DNA of 64,000 nt from Candidatus Arcticimaribacter forsetii. Lineage in GTDB: Bacteria; Bacteroidota; Bacteroidia; Flavobacteriales; Flavobacteriaceae. Position numbers and translations under genes: made by a program. The notes beneath the pieces are model-generated. The model was given only the letters and a program-made list of their open reading frames with translations. It searched no databases and was not told the origin of the DNA. The DNA lies in assembly GCF_910589745.1 (NCBI RefSeq), contig NZ_OU342399.1:1178001-1242000 (forward strand). The letters are read 5' to 3'. Each line of letters begins with the position of its first letter. The stretch's first letter is position 1. Shown one piece after another: positions 45,489 through 55,570 of the stretch.

Positions 45489-47951
45489 TTATAAAATTGG
45501 TTGAGAACAAAAAATTTCTGTGCCAATTGGTGAACCATCCGGAAGTACAGGTGTTTGCTGAACTTCATAGGAGTCTCGATTTTCTAAAAAACGTCTGATT
45601 TTGCTAATGTAATAGGAATTATCACCTTTTGACTTTTTTAAACTGGTTTCCAATTCTTTAATTAAGTTGAAGCTTGTTACTTTAACAGTAGCTGAAGTAT
45701 TTGTGTTTGCATGTAAATCAAATAATGCATTCAGATAATTCTCCTTTAGACTTTGTTGAATTGCTTGGTGATAAGTATCCTTGTATTTATTATTAAAAAT
45801 TTTATCTTTCAATTGCGTTGCAACATCTTTAAAAGATAATTGATTGAAGTCCAATGCCTTTTGCTGAACTAGTCTAGAAACTCTCTGGGGATTCAAAATC
45901 ATTTGAATGATTACTTTACTCATTGAGGCAGGTGCCCCTAAAACATCAAAGACCCTACCTGTTTGTGATCTAAAACTTTCTCTTGAAGGAGAAAAACCAT
46001 AGGCAGCTGGAGGTAATTGTTTAATTAGTTTTTTAGGAATTGCGAGAGTTTCGGGAGACAATGATTTAATCATTGCTGATAATGCTTGTTGTTGAGTATC
46101 TTTTGATACAGTTGAAATCTTAAAAGGAATGGGGCCTTTAACTCCATAAGAATAATCGACACCTCCAATTAATTTAACGATTGCTTCAACTTGGTATCGA
46201 TGTAAAAAATATATAGGAACAAGTCGATCGTTTAATAAAGAATAAGGCTCTCCAACTCTTAGTTGATTTTCTGAAAAATTATTTAATGCAAGAGAACGAA
46301 CTTTTAGAAGGTGTTTATATTCTTCTATTGCACTTGATCCATTATCCCAAAGATGCGCATAGGGATGTGCACTTCCAACTGGACGTGCATCTTGGTCCGA
46401 TATAAATCGACTCCCTTGTTTTATACTTTGCTCTAAAATAGTATTGAGTGCTTTTGTTTCGTCAGTTCCTTCCGGAAAATCACTGTAGGAATATTGTACA
46501 GAAGTCTTATCCCAAACTCCAATTCCTTCAGCATATGCGTTTTCTAATGAAATTGCTCCATCCCTAATTTCAAGTGTTGGATGTGGATAATCCATTACAG
46601 AAGCTCTTCCTTTTGTACTTGCTGCAAAGTTATGAGCAAAACCAAGTGTATGACCAATTTCATGAGCAGAAAGTTGACGAATTCGAGCAATAGCCATTGC
46701 AGACATCTTCGACTCATCAGTACTACCATTAGCATATGGATCTTTTGTTAGTCCTTGAGCAATCATAAAATCTTGCCTAATCCTGAGACTCCCAAGACTT
46801 ACGTGACCTTTAAGAATTTCACCTGATCTTGGATCTTTTACACTTGCCCCATAGCTCCAACCTCTTGTGGATCGATGAACCCATTGAATTACATTATATC
46901 GAATATCTAATGGATCTGCATCGTCCGGAAGCATTTTAATTTGAAAAGCATCTATATAACCCGCTGCTTCAAAAGCTTGATTCCACCAGATTCCTCCTTC
47001 CAATAAAGCAGATCGAACTGGCTCAGGTGTACCATTATCTAAATAATATATTATGGGTTCTTTAGCCTTGCTCTGTTCTGCATTTGGATTAACTTTTTCA
47101 AGTCGATGACGGGTTACAAAAACTTGACGGGTTGAAGTTTCTATTGGTGTAGAATAATCATAATAAGAAAACGGAATAGCTCCACTTCTAGGATCAAATT
47201 TACGAGGCGTTAGTGGAGTTTCTGGAAGCTCTATAAAAGAATGATGCTGTTTTACACTTACACTATTTGAAGTTGGAGTAACAGAACGAATCCAACGGCC
47301 GGAAGCTTGACCTCCAAAAGTTAAAAGGATATCAAATTCAATGTTTTTAGGAAATGCTTTAGTTCGATCTAAGGAAACCGCTGAGCGTGATTTGTCTAAT
47401 TTATAGTTCCCTTGATTAGTTTGTTTAAGGCGCTGGGAAACACCGTGTGCGTCTTGCATTAAAAAAGGCGTTAGTTCAATTAGATAGTCAGAATCTGTAG
47501 TTTCTATGATAGGAAATCCAAATAAAACAGATTCAGCAAAAGCCTCTTTTACAGATTGCTTCTCTAAATAATTTTTTGTACTCGCTCTGTAATCTAAATT
47601 GGGTTGAATTAATAAGAGTTTATTACCAGCTTTGCTGAAATATACCAACCTTTGGTCACCTAGTTGACCACGATCTAGACCGATATCATTACTTCCTATT
47701 CCAGAACTTAAACTGTTTACATAAAGAAACTCTTTGTTTATTTGACTCTCTTTAGAAACTTTTAAGAAAACTTTACCCGTATGATCTTCATAATAAAAGT
47801 CAAAAAAACCTTGGAATTCATGTGCCTTTGAATTTAACGAAGTTATCTTCGAATCTTTAGAACTAAATTTTTGTTTTTTTGTTCGCTGAGCATTAGTTGC
47901 CACAGAAGTAATTAAGAATAAAATAAGTACGAGTTTATACATCAATTTCAT
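45489..47951 (-). CDS. Secreted zinc metalloprotease (DUF4953/DUF5117 type)
   Basis: An 820-residue protein with a signal peptide (MYKLVLILFLITSVATNAQ after a short MKL extension). The layout SLSSGIGSNDIGLDRGQLGDQRLVYF and FPKNIEFDILLTFGG fits the DUF5117 region of this family in Bacteroidetes. The active site is HEIGHTLGFAHN (HExxHxxGxxH) followed by ASVMDYPHP, a metzincin-type Met-turn region. Substrate unknown. The second possible start is Met4 at 47942. It is divergent from prfB with 88 bases between. Confidence 0.88.
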   Translation of the reverse strand: MKLMYKLVLILFLITSVATNAQRTKKQKFSSKDSKITSLNSKAHEFQGFFDFYYEDHTGKVFLKVSKESQINKEFLYVNSLSSGIGSNDIGLDRGQLGDQRLVYFSKAGNKLLLIQPNLDYRASTKNYLEKQSVKEAFAESVLFGFPIIETTDSDYLIELTPFLMQDAHGVSQRLKQTNQGNYKLDKSRSAVSLDRTKAFPKNIEFDILLTFGGQASGRWIRSVTPTSNSVSVKQHHSFIELPETPLTPRKFDPRSGAIPFSYYDYSTPIETSTRQVFVTRHRLEKVNPNAEQSKAKEPIIYYLDNGTPEPVRSALLEGGIWWNQAFEAAGYIDAFQIKMLPDDADPLDIRYNVIQWVHRSTRGWSYGASVKDPRSGEILKGHVSLGSLRIRQDFMIAQGLTKDPYANGSTDESKMSAMAIARIRQLSAHEIGHTLGFAHNFAASTKGRASVMDYPHPTLEIRDGAISLENAYAEGIGVWDKTSVQYSYSDFPEGTDETKALNTILEQSIKQGSRFISDQDARPVGSAHPYAHLWDNGSSAIEEYKHLLKVRSLALNNFSENQLRVGEPYSLLNDRLVPIYFLHRYQVEAIVKLIGGVDYSYGVKGPIPFKISTVSKDTQQQALSAMIKSLSPETLAIPKKLIKQLPPAAYGFSPSRESFRSQTGRVFDVLGAPASMSKVIIQMILNPQRVSRLVQQKALDFNQLSFKDVATQLKDKIFNNKYKDTYHQAIQQSLKENYLNALFDLHANTNTSATVKVTSFNLIKELETSLKKSKGDNSYYISKIRRFLENRDSYEVQQTPVLPDGSPIGTEIFCSQPIL

Positions 47952-48039
47952 TTAAATAAGTTTTGTATTAAATTAAAAAAATAATGCCAAAAAAAGAGAA
48001 AATTGTAGTTTAATTATACATTTACATAAAATATAAAAT

Positions 48040-49138
48040 ATGATAACTACAGATCAGCAAAAGACTCTATTAGAACGCCTAGGTGGTTTAAGACGGTATC
48101 TTTGACGTTGATGCAAAACATATAGAAATACGTAATCAAGAGGAAGTTACTCTTGATCCTGACTTTTGGAATAATCCAACCCAAGCGGAAGTTCATATGA
48201 AAACACTCCGTACTTTAAAAAAATGGGTTTCAGATTATGACAAATTAATTTCTCAATACGATGATTTAGAAGTATTGCTAGAGTTTTTTAAAACAGGTGA
48301 TGTTTCAGAAAACGAAGTAATGGAGGTTTATCATGCTCTACTTAATGACCTTGAAGATATAGAATTTCGAAACATGCTTTCCGATGAAGGTGATTCTTTA
48401 AGTGCCGTAATTCAAATTACTGCGGGTGCTGGTGGAACAGAAAGTTGTGATTGGGCAGAAATGTTAATGCGTATGTATCTGATGTGGGCCGAAAAACAAG
48501 GATTTAAAATTAAAGAATTAAACCATCAAGCTGGTGATGTTGCTGGAATTAAAACCGTTACTCTTGAAATTGATGGAGATTTTTCATTTGGATGGCTTAA
48601 AGGCGAAAATGGGGTTCATCGTTTAGTTCGAATATCCCCATTTGATAGTAATGCCAAAAGACACACCTCTTTTGCTTCTGTATATGTTTATCCTTTAGTT
48701 GATGAATCTATTGAAATAAACATAAATCCAGCTCATATTTCCTGGGAAACAATGCGTTCAAGTGGAGCTGGAGGACAGAATGTAAATAAAGTAGAAACTG
48801 CTGTGAGGTTAAGACATGAGCCCTCTGGTATTGTTATTGAAAATTCTGAAACTCGATCTCAATTAGACAATAAAACTAAAGCAATGCAGCTCTTAAAATC
48901 TCAATTATATGAGATTGAGCTGCAAAAGAAACTCTCTGCTAGAAAAGAAATTGAAGCTTCAAAGAAAAAGATCGAATGGGGATCTCAAATTCGTAATTAT
49001 GTTTTACACCCTTATAAATTAGCTAAAGATGTAAGAACACAGCATGAAACCGGAAATGTAGATGATGTTCTTAACGGTGGAATTGACCCATTCCTTAAGG
49101 CTTATTTAATGATGATGGGACAAAACGAAACTGAATAA
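48040..49138 (+). CDS. prfB: Peptide chain release factor 2, with programmed +1 frameshift
   Basis: A 365-residue release factor for UAA and UGA, read in two pieces. The first 21 codons (48040-48102) end at CTT followed by TGA. Skipping T48103 gives CTT then GAC and an uninterrupted frame through 49138. The downstream part has the SPF tripeptide (VRISPFDSN) and the GGQ motif (GAGGQNVNKVE). The frameshift site CTTTGAC is that of the known RF2 autoregulation, in which low RF2 favours the shift. A HAD gene follows 18 bases downstream. Confidence 0.95.
48100..48106 (+). promoter_or_regulatory. prfB: prfB programmed +1 frameshift site
   Basis: CTTTGAC: the UGA at 48103-48105 is in frame with the initiator and is bypassed by a +1 slip on CUU. 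An AGGTGG lies at 48081-48086, 13 bases upstream, much farther than the 3-base spacing of the E. coli signal. Confidence 0.9.
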
Positions 49139-49156
49139 AAACTTAAAGAAATTATT

Positions 49157-49780
49157 ATGAAAATAATACCGAATATAAAAAATGTGATTTTTGATTTAGG
49201 GGGTGTTCTTATAGATTGGAATCCTGACAAGGTTTACAAGGAGGTTTTTAAAAATGATACAGAACGCATGAATCATTTTTATAATGAAATTTGTACACAA
49301 GATTGGAATGAAAATCAAGATGCCGGATACCCAATGGCTAAAGCTACAGAAGAGCGAATTGCTTTATTCCCAGAATTTGAGGAAGAAATTAAGATGTTTT
49401 ACGGACGGTGGGACGACATGCTTGGAGACCAAATCCAAGGTACAGTAGATATTTTAAAAAAGCTAACGGATAATCCTTCAATTAAGGTTGTTGCGTTAAC
49501 GAATTGGAGTCATGAAACTTTTCCTAGAGCAATTGCAAAATTTGAGTTTTTGCAGTGGTTTGAAGGAATTATTGTTTCTGGTCAAGAGAAAACAAGAAAA
49601 CCTTTCCCTGAAATTTATCAGCTTACTTTAAGTCGTTTTAATTTAAAAGCGGAGGAATCTCTTTTTATAGATGATAATCTAAGAAACATAGAAGCTGCTC
49701 GTGAACTTGGAATTCAATCAATCCATTTTGAAAACCCTGATCAATTGGAAGAAGTAATAAAAAACTATATAAATAATTAA
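49157..49780 (+). CDS. HAD family hydrolase (YihX/haloacid-dehalogenase-like)
   Basis: A 207-residue HAD-superfamily hydrolase. Motif I is VIFDLGGVLIDWNPD (nucleophile Asp near residue 13), motif II VVALTNWSHE, motif III the lysine in KTRKPFPEIYQ, and motif IV LFIDDNLRNIEAARELG. YihX-like members dephosphorylate small sugar phosphates or nucleotides; the substrate is unknown here. It lies between prfB and an ArsC-family gene with 2 bases to the next start. Confidence 0.9.
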   Translation: MKIIPNIKNVIFDLGGVLIDWNPDKVYKEVFKNDTERMNHFYNEICTQDWNENQDAGYPMAKATEERIALFPEFEEEIKMFYGRWDDMLGDQIQGTVDILKKLTDNPSIKVVALTNWSHETFPRAIAKFEFLQWFEGIIVSGQEKTRKPFPEIYQLTLSRFNLKAEESLFIDDNLRNIEAARELGIQSIHFENPDQLEEVIKNYINN

Positions 49781-49782
49781 AT

Positions 49783-50142
49783 ATGAAATTAAAAGTATAC
49801 CATAATTCTAGATGTAGAAAGTCAAGGGAAGCTGTTGAATATTTAAACACAAAAGGAATTGATTTAGACATTATAGAATATTTGAAATCCCCTGTATCCC
49901 TAAAAGAATTAAAGGGTTTAATTCAATTATTAAATATAAAGCCAATAGAATTGGTTCGGAAAAATGAAACGATTTGGAAAGAAAATTACAAAGGAAAAAC
50001 ACTAACAGACTCTGAAGTTATTGATGCATTATTAGAACATCCAAAACTAATTGAAAGGCCTATTGTTTCTAGTGTAACAAAAGCAGTAATTGGTAGACCA
50101 ATAGATAATTTAATTGAATTTGTAAATTCGATTAAACCTTAA
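49783..50142 (+). CDS. ArsC family arsenate reductase-like protein
   Basis: A 119-residue thioredoxin-fold protein. YHNSRCRKSREAVEYL places the redox Cys at residue 11, and Arg residues near VRKNE, IERPIV and VIGRPID correspond to the substrate-binding arginines of ArsC of the glutaredoxin-coupled type. The family also includes YffB/Spx-like proteins, so arsenate reduction is likely but not certain. No other arsenic genes are adjacent. Confidence 0.85.
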   Translation: MKLKVYHNSRCRKSREAVEYLNTKGIDLDIIEYLKSPVSLKELKGLIQLLNIKPIELVRKNETIWKENYKGKTLTDSEVIDALLEHPKLIERPIVSSVTKAVIGRPIDNLIEFVNSIKP

Positions 50143-50174
50143 CAACTATATATAGTCTAACAAGAAAAAACTTA

Positions 50175-52637
50175 ATGAAATTATTTTCTAAAAAATTTAA
50201 ACTCCAATTATTGAGTTTAATCCTACTATTTTCAAATTCACTATTAGCCCAAAGACCAACTCAAAGTTTTCAAAAATTAATTATAACAGGAACTGTTCTT
50301 GATCAAGAAACACAAGAGCCCCTTGAATATGCTACTATTACTTTTAAAAATGAAAGAAGGCCAAAATTACTACAAGGAGGAATTACCAATCAAGAAGGTA
50401 AATTTTCAATAGAAGTTTTTCCAGGTAGATACAATATCAGTACTGAATACATTTCATTTAAGACCATTACACAGAATAATGTCATGATCCGTTCTAATCA
50501 GGATCTTGGTATAATTAATATGGAAATAGAAGCTTCTAATTTAGATGAAGTTGAATTAGTTGGAGAACGAACAACGGTCGAAATTAAATTAGATAAACGT
50601 ATTTATAACGTAGGAAAAGACATTACAGTTCGAGGAGGTAGTGTGTCTGATGTTTTAGATAATGTACCCTCAGTTTCCGTTGATGTTGAGGGAATTGTAT
50701 CACTTCGTGGTAATGACAATGTTCGCATCCTCATCAATGGAAAACCTTCTGGATTAGTTGGTTTATCGGGGCCCGAAGGACTTAGACAGATACCTGCAGA
50801 ATCTATTGAAAAAGTAGAAGTTGTCACTTCGCCTTCAGCACGATATGATGCAGCTGGAACGGCAGGGATTCTAAATATTATATTGAAGAAAAATACCTTA
50901 GATGGATTTAATGGTTCTGTAGTTGTTAACGCAGGAGTTCCAAAAAACAACAGAGCAAGTGCATCCTTAAACTGGAGGTCTGAAAAAATAAATTTATTTA
51001 CCACAACAAACTATGGTGATTCTGAATCAGAAGGTGGTGGAATATTTAACAGCGAATATTACAATGGTTTAGATCCCAATACATTTTCAAATGAAAAAAG
51101 AGATTATTTCCGTAATCGCAGAAACTTTTTTACAAATGTTGGTGTAGAATACTTGTATGACGACAATACTTCATTAACACTTTCTGGATTTTACAGAAAG
51201 AGTAATAACTCAAGCCTAGCATCTACCTTCATAGAATCTATTACTCCAACAGTAACTCTCAATACAGACCGATTTGATGATGAAAAAGAACTAGATGAAA
51301 CAAAACAATTTAGTGTCAATTACACTAAAAAATTTGATGATAAAGGACATGAGCTAGTTGCAGAATTTCAATATGAAACAAGTATTGAAGATGAAGATTC
51401 TGATATTATTACCGCAATACCGGAGGAAGTTTTTACTGCAGAGTCACAAAAAAGAATTCTTTATCAGTTAGATTATGTTTGGCCTATTAACGATAATACA
51501 CAGTTTGAACTTGGCTACAGAGGAAATTTCAAAACCCAAGAAACAGACTATAATGTAGCAATACAAGAAAATAATGTTTTTGTCACAAACACAGATCTTT
51601 CAAATATTCTAGAATACACAGAAAACGTGAACGCTGCTTATACACAGTTTGGTCAAAAAATGGATAAATTCTCCTACCTGTTGGGTTTAAGAATGGAACA
51701 TTCAAATATCATAATTGATCAAAAAACGTTGAATACAAAAGTTAAGAAAGACTATGCTGATTGGTTTCCAACCGTTAATCTATCGTATGAGATAAATGAA
51801 AAAGACAATATAACTTTAGGGTTTAGTAGACGTATCAGAAGACCAAGAAGTAGATCTCTTAATCCGTTTCCATCACGATCTAGTGTTACATTCTTTAGAC
51901 AAGGAAACCCGGATTTAGATCCTTCGTATTCTAACACATTTGATTTAGGATATTTAAAGCGCTGGGAAAAATTTACATTCAATGGATCAGTATACTTCCA
52001 AAAAACAACACAAAATATAGAACGTATTACAGAGCAGACTGGAGAGTTAGTTGAAGTTCCAACAGAACAAGGGTCCAGTACTTTAGTTCCTGCCTTGCGA
52101 TCGATTACAGTAAATTTATCTGAGAATAATCGTATTGGTACAGAATTTACGCTTACCTATACTCCAAACAGAAACGTTAGAATCAGTGGTAATTTTAATA
52201 TCTTCAATTCAGAAACAATAGGTGCATATGAAGGTAGAGATTTTGGTGCCGAAATAGTGAGTTGGTTCAGTAGAATTAATGCCAGCATTAAGTTCCCTAA
52301 AGGCTTTAACACTCAAATAAGAGGTTTTTATTTTGGACCTAGAGCAAATGCACAAACAGAATCTAAAGGAATATTTACCTTATCTGGTGCTGTAAATAAA
52401 ACCGTTCTGAATAAAAAAGGAACTCTATCATTAAGAGCGAGTGATTTATTAAATTCAAGCAGAAGAAAAAGTACCACTACAAGTGAGAACTTTAATTCTT
52501 ACACCGAATTCCAGTGGAGAATACCGAGCTATGTTCTAACCTTTACTTATAAAATAAACGAAAGTAAAGCAGCCAAGAAAAGAAGAGCTTCAAGAAACCC
52601 AGGTGGTGGTGACGGAGGTGATGAATTCGATTTCTAA
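50175..52637 (+). CDS. TonB-dependent receptor-like outer membrane beta-barrel protein
   Basis: An 820-residue outer membrane protein. Residues 1-25 are a signal peptide (LLSLILLFSNSLLAQ). A carboxypeptidase-regulatory-like domain follows (ITGTVLDQETQEPLEYATI), then a plug region (GSVSDVLDNVPSVSVDVEGIVSLRGNDNVRILINGKPS). The rest is a beta-barrel of the OMP_b-brl_3 family that lacks the usual TonB box. The C-terminus is a Gly/Asp tail (NPGGGDGGDEFDF). Substrate unknown. A strong terminator follows the stop. Confidence 0.9.
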   Translation: MKLFSKKFKLQLLSLILLFSNSLLAQRPTQSFQKLIITGTVLDQETQEPLEYATITFKNERRPKLLQGGITNQEGKFSIEVFPGRYNISTEYISFKTITQNNVMIRSNQDLGIINMEIEASNLDEVELVGERTTVEIKLDKRIYNVGKDITVRGGSVSDVLDNVPSVSVDVEGIVSLRGNDNVRILINGKPSGLVGLSGPEGLRQIPAESIEKVEVVTSPSARYDAAGTAGILNIILKKNTLDGFNGSVVVNAGVPKNNRASASLNWRSEKINLFTTTNYGDSESEGGGIFNSEYYNGLDPNTFSNEKRDYFRNRRNFFTNVGVEYLYDDNTSLTLSGFYRKSNNSSLASTFIESITPTVTLNTDRFDDEKELDETKQFSVNYTKKFDDKGHELVAEFQYETSIEDEDSDIITAIPEEVFTAESQKRILYQLDYVWPINDNTQFELGYRGNFKTQETDYNVAIQENNVFVTNTDLSNILEYTENVNAAYTQFGQKMDKFSYLLGLRMEHSNIIIDQKTLNTKVKKDYADWFPTVNLSYEINEKDNITLGFSRRIRRPRSRSLNPFPSRSSVTFFRQGNPDLDPSYSNTFDLGYLKRWEKFTFNGSVYFQKTTQNIERITEQTGELVEVPTEQGSSTLVPALRSITVNLSENNRIGTEFTLTYTPNRNVRISGNFNIFNSETIGAYEGRDFGAEIVSWFSRINASIKFPKGFNTQIRGFYFGPRANAQTESKGIFTLSGAVNKTVLNKKGTLSLRASDLLNSSRRKSTTTSENFNSYTEFQWRIPSYVLTFTYKINESKAAKKRRASRNPGGGDGGDEFDF

Positions 52638-52663
52638 TCTTCCTTAAAATTAACAATAAAAAA

Positions 52664-52690
52664 AACCTCACAGATTGTGAGGTTTTTTTT
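52664..52690 (+). terminator. Terminator after the outer membrane receptor gene
   Basis: AACCTCAC and GTGAGGTT form an 8-bp stem with a 5-base loop, followed by eight T. It lies 27 bases past the stop and before the convergent small membrane gene. Confidence 0.9.
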
Positions 52691-52727
52691 ATGAATAAGC
52701 TATTAACTAGCTTTTATAATGAGAAGG

Positions 52728-52901
52728 TTATTCCTTAATCTCTGTGTTTTTAGCTTCTTTACGTTCTTTAAACCATTCTAATAAAGCACCAGTTAACCAG
52801 TAAGGAATTACAAAAGTTAATAAAAAAATCATTAACCAAAACCCAATAGTTAATATGGTTAAAAAAGAAAGAAAACCTAAATATTGATCGAATTCGAACA
52901 T
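52728..52901 (-). CDS. Small single-pass membrane protein (57 residues)
   Basis: A reading frame from the ATG at 52901 to the TAA at 52728, preceded by a TAATTTTG box. The product begins MFEFDQYLGFLSFLTILTIG, has a hydrophobic run to about residue 41 (FWLMIFLLTFVIPYWLTGA), and a basic, amphipathic tail (LEWFKERKEAKNTEIKE). Codon use looks like the neighbours. I do not recognise the family. It is divergent from fumC. Confidence 0.7.
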   Translation of the reverse strand: MFEFDQYLGFLSFLTILTIGFWLMIFLLTFVIPYWLTGALLEWFKERKEAKNTEIKE

Positions 52902-52918
52902 TGTTATAAAATTTTTAA

Positions 52919-52926
52919 CAAAATTA
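52919..52926 (-). promoter_or_regulatory. Candidate -7 box of the 57-residue membrane protein gene
   Basis: TAATTTTG on the minus strand matches TAnnTTTG, 17 bases before the ATG at 52901. There is no obvious -33 TTG. Confidence 0.4.
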
Positions 52927-53048
52927 AGTTTTTTATAATTCTAATCATAGTGATCTATTTATTTTTTTTGAGTCTGGATATAAAAATATATTCTCAATAA
53001 AAATCCCAATACCTTTAAACTTCATATGGCTCTAAAATAAAAATTAAG

Positions 53049-53056
53049 TATTTTTG
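53049..53056 (+). promoter_or_regulatory. Candidate -7 box of fumC
   Basis: TATTTTTG matches TAnnTTTG, 28 bases before the fumC ATG at 53085. No clear -33 element. Confidence 0.4.
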
Positions 53057-53084
53057 CAGAGTATAATTAAAAGCGAATAAAACA

Positions 53085-54479
53085 ATGGAATACCGCATAG
53101 AAAAAGACACTCTTGGAGAAGTTAAAGTTCCTGCAGACGTATACTGGGGGGCACAAACAGAACGTTCACGATCAAATTTCAAAATTGGATCTCCAGGGTC
53201 TATGCCAATCGAAATAATACATGGATTTGCTTATTTAAAAAAATCAGCTGCATACACAAACCATGAACTTGGTGTTCTAGATATTAATAAAAGAGATTTA
53301 ATTGCTCAAGTATGCGATGAAATTCTAGCGGGCAAGTTAGATGATCAATTCCCCTTGGTTATATGGCAAACCGGTTCAGGGACACAGAGTAACATGAATG
53401 TTAACGAGGTTATTGCAAATCGTGCACATGTACTAGCAGGAAATAAGCTTGGTGAAGGTGATAAAACACTTGCTCCAAATGATGATGTTAATAAATCACA
53501 ATCCTCTAATGATACGTTTCCGACTGGAATGCACATTGCAGCTTATAAAAAAATAATTGATGTAACTATTCCGGGTGTAACTCAACTCAGAGATGCATTG
53601 CAAGCCAAAGCCGATGCATTCAAATCCGTTGTTAAAATTGGACGTACTCATTTAATGGATGCCACTCCCCTAACTCTTGGTCAAGAATTTTCTGGATATG
53701 TTTCACAATTAGATCATGGTCTCGCAGCTTTAAACTTTACACTGACTCACCTATCAGAATTAGCACTTGGCGGAACAGCAGTAGGTACTGGTATTAATAC
53801 TCCTAAAGGATATTCAAAACGAGTTGCAGAATTTATTGCTGAATTTACTGGACTTCCTTTCATAACGGCTCACAATAAGTTCGAAGCTCTTGCTGCTCAT
53901 GATGCTATTGTAGAAACTCATGGGGCTTTAAAACAAATTGCCGTTTCGCTCAATAAAATTGCAAATGACATAAGAATGCTTTCTTCAGGTCCTCGATCTG
54001 GTATTGGTGAAATTACAATCCCAGCGAATGAACCAGGAAGCTCAATCATGCCAGGGAAAGTAAATCCTACGCAATGTGAAGCAATTACTATGGTATGTGC
54101 TCAAGTAATGGGAAATGACGTAACCATTACAGTCGCTGGAACTCAAGGTCATTATGAGTTAAACGTATTCAAGCCTGTTATGGCGGCAAACATTATAGAA
54201 TCTGCTCAGTTAATTGGAAATGCTTGTGAAAGTTTTACTGTTAACTGTGTAAATGGAATTGAAGCGAACCAAAAAAGGATTGATGAATTAGTTAACAATT
54301 CTTTAATGCTTGTAACTGCTCTAAATACTAAGATAGGATATTATAAGGCTGCAGAAATTGCAAATAAAGCTCACGAAGAAGGAACAACTCTTAAAGAAGC
54401 TGCTCTTGCGTTAGAATATGTTAGTGCAGAGGAATTTGATGCTTGGGTTATTCCTAAGGATATGACTGGTGAAAAATAG
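53085..54479 (+). CDS. fumC: Class II fumarate hydratase
   Basis: A 464-residue iron-independent fumarase, interconverting fumarate and malate. [64 protein letters not shown], and [20 protein letters not shown] are the fumarase motifs, and the mobile loop is [16 protein letters not shown]. Homotetramer. The GNAT gene starts 2 bases after its stop. Confidence 0.97.
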   Translation: MEYRIEKDTLGEVKVPADVYWGAQTERSRSNFKIGSPGSMPIEIIHGFAYLKKSAAYTNHELGVLDINKRDLIAQVCDEILAGKLDDQFPLVIWQTGSGTQSNMNVNEVIANRAHVLAGNKLGEGDKTLAPNDDVNKSQSSNDTFPTGMHIAAYKKIIDVTIPGVTQLRDALQAKADAFKSVVKIGRTHLMDATPLTLGQEFSGYVSQLDHGLAALNFTLTHLSELALGGTAVGTGINTPKGYSKRVAEFIAEFTGLPFITAHNKFEALAAHDAIVETHGALKQIAVSLNKIANDIRMLSSGPRSGIGEITIPANEPGSSIMPGKVNPTQCEAITMVCAQVMGNDVTITVAGTQGHYELNVFKPVMAANIIESAQLIGNACESFTVNCVNGIEANQKRIDELVNNSLMLVTALNTKIGYYKAAEIANKAHEEGTTLKEAALALEYVSAEEFDAWVIPKDMTGEK

Positions 54480-54481
54480 CT

Positions 54482-54940
54482 ATGGAAATTATTTCTTTTG
54501 ATCCTAAATACACAGAAGAATTTCGTCTGTTAAATGAAGCTTGGCTTAAGAAATATTTCGTTGTAGAGCCTTACGATTCTGAACTGCTAAGTAAATGTGA
54601 AGAATTCATTATAAAACCAGGTGGTTTCATTTTTTTTGTAAAAATTGATGAAACTATTGTTGGAACAGCTGCTTTTATTTATGTTTCAAAAGGGATTTAT
54701 GAACTTGGAAAAATGGCTGTAGACCCTACTTTTCAAGGACAAAAAATTGGGCAAAAACTACTAAAACATATGTTGGTTTTTGCTGATAAACACCACTGGA
54801 ATAAAATTATTTTATATTCTAGTAAATTATTGAAAAATGCACTTTACATATATCAAAAAAATGGATTTATTGAAGTGCCTTTAGAAAAGAATCTGCCCTA
54901 TGAAAGAGCTGATATAAAAATGGAATTAAACTTAAAATAG
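54482..54940 (+). CDS. GNAT family N-acetyltransferase
   Basis: A 152-residue GNAT enzyme using acetyl-CoA. FRLLNEAWLKKYFVVEPYD is the N-terminal part; ELGKMAVDPTFQGQKIGQKLL is motif A with the CoA pyrophosphate loop (Q/RxxGxG/A as QGQKIG), and ALYIYQKNGFIEVPLEK is motif B. Substrate unknown. It sits 2 bases after fumC and 5 bases before the next gene, so a short operon is likely. Confidence 0.88.
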   Translation: MEIISFDPKYTEEFRLLNEAWLKKYFVVEPYDSELLSKCEEFIIKPGGFIFFVKIDETIVGTAAFIYVSKGIYELGKMAVDPTFQGQKIGQKLLKHMLVFADKHHWNKIILYSSKLLKNALYIYQKNGFIEVPLEKNLPYERADIKMELNLK

Positions 54941-54945
54941 AAACA

Positions 54946-55563
54946 TTGAAAATTAATCATTTAGGTTTCCTTGGTCTTTTTATTGTGTTGAACATTTCTG
55001 TTTTACAAGCACAATCAAAAAATAGCACACCTAAATCTACTTTATTCGTTCCTCCGAAACAAGTGGTAACCATAGATTATCCTTATATGAAAGGTTATCA
55101 AGTGAAAATTTGGAATAAATCTAAACTTGAACTTGGAGTCTCCTCCAGAGATCATCAAACAGATACACTTACCAAAGGATTTGGCTTAAAAAAAGGAAGT
55201 TTTGAAACAATTCAAATCCAAGAAAAAAATTATCTACAGCTCGAAAATCGATTTATAGCGCCATTAAAAATTGAGTATTCTATATTTAAAGCTAAACCTG
55301 GAAAGAAAAAAATTAATCCTACTCGAAGAGCTGTTTTTTATCTATTAAACTCAACTGCTCAAAGCTTACCTATTATAATACCAGGTGTAATGAATCCTAA
55401 TCTATCTCCATTTTCTCGAAGTGGTGTAGATTTACCCTGGGGTCAAAAAATATATCTAAAGACTCCAGGTAAAAATTTATTAATTCTTACAGTTTCTGAC
55501 ACAATCAGAAAAGGATCTCAAATTGATGTAGCAGATTTAATAGACGCAGCTTTGAACAAATAA
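54946..55563 (+). CDS. Secreted protein of unknown function
   Basis: A 205-residue product from a TTG at 54946; no ATG occurs before residue 48. The first 22 residues (KINHLGFLGLFIVLNISVLQAQ) form a signal peptide ending at AQ. The mature part is rich in Lys and Ser with alternating hydrophobic strands (QVKIWNKSKLELGVSS, YLQLENRFIAPLKIEYSIF), probably beta. I do not recognise the family. The stop lies 7 bases from the convergent ettA stop. Confidence 0.7.
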   Translation: MKINHLGFLGLFIVLNISVLQAQSKNSTPKSTLFVPPKQVVTIDYPYMKGYQVKIWNKSKLELGVSSRDHQTDTLTKGFGLKKGSFETIQIQEKNYLQLENRFIAPLKIEYSIFKAKPGKKKINPTRRAVFYLLNSTAQSLPIIIPGVMNPNLSPFSRSGVDLPWGQKIYLKTPGKNLLILTVSDTIRKGSQIDVADLIDAALNK

Positions 55564-55570
55564 TAGTGTG

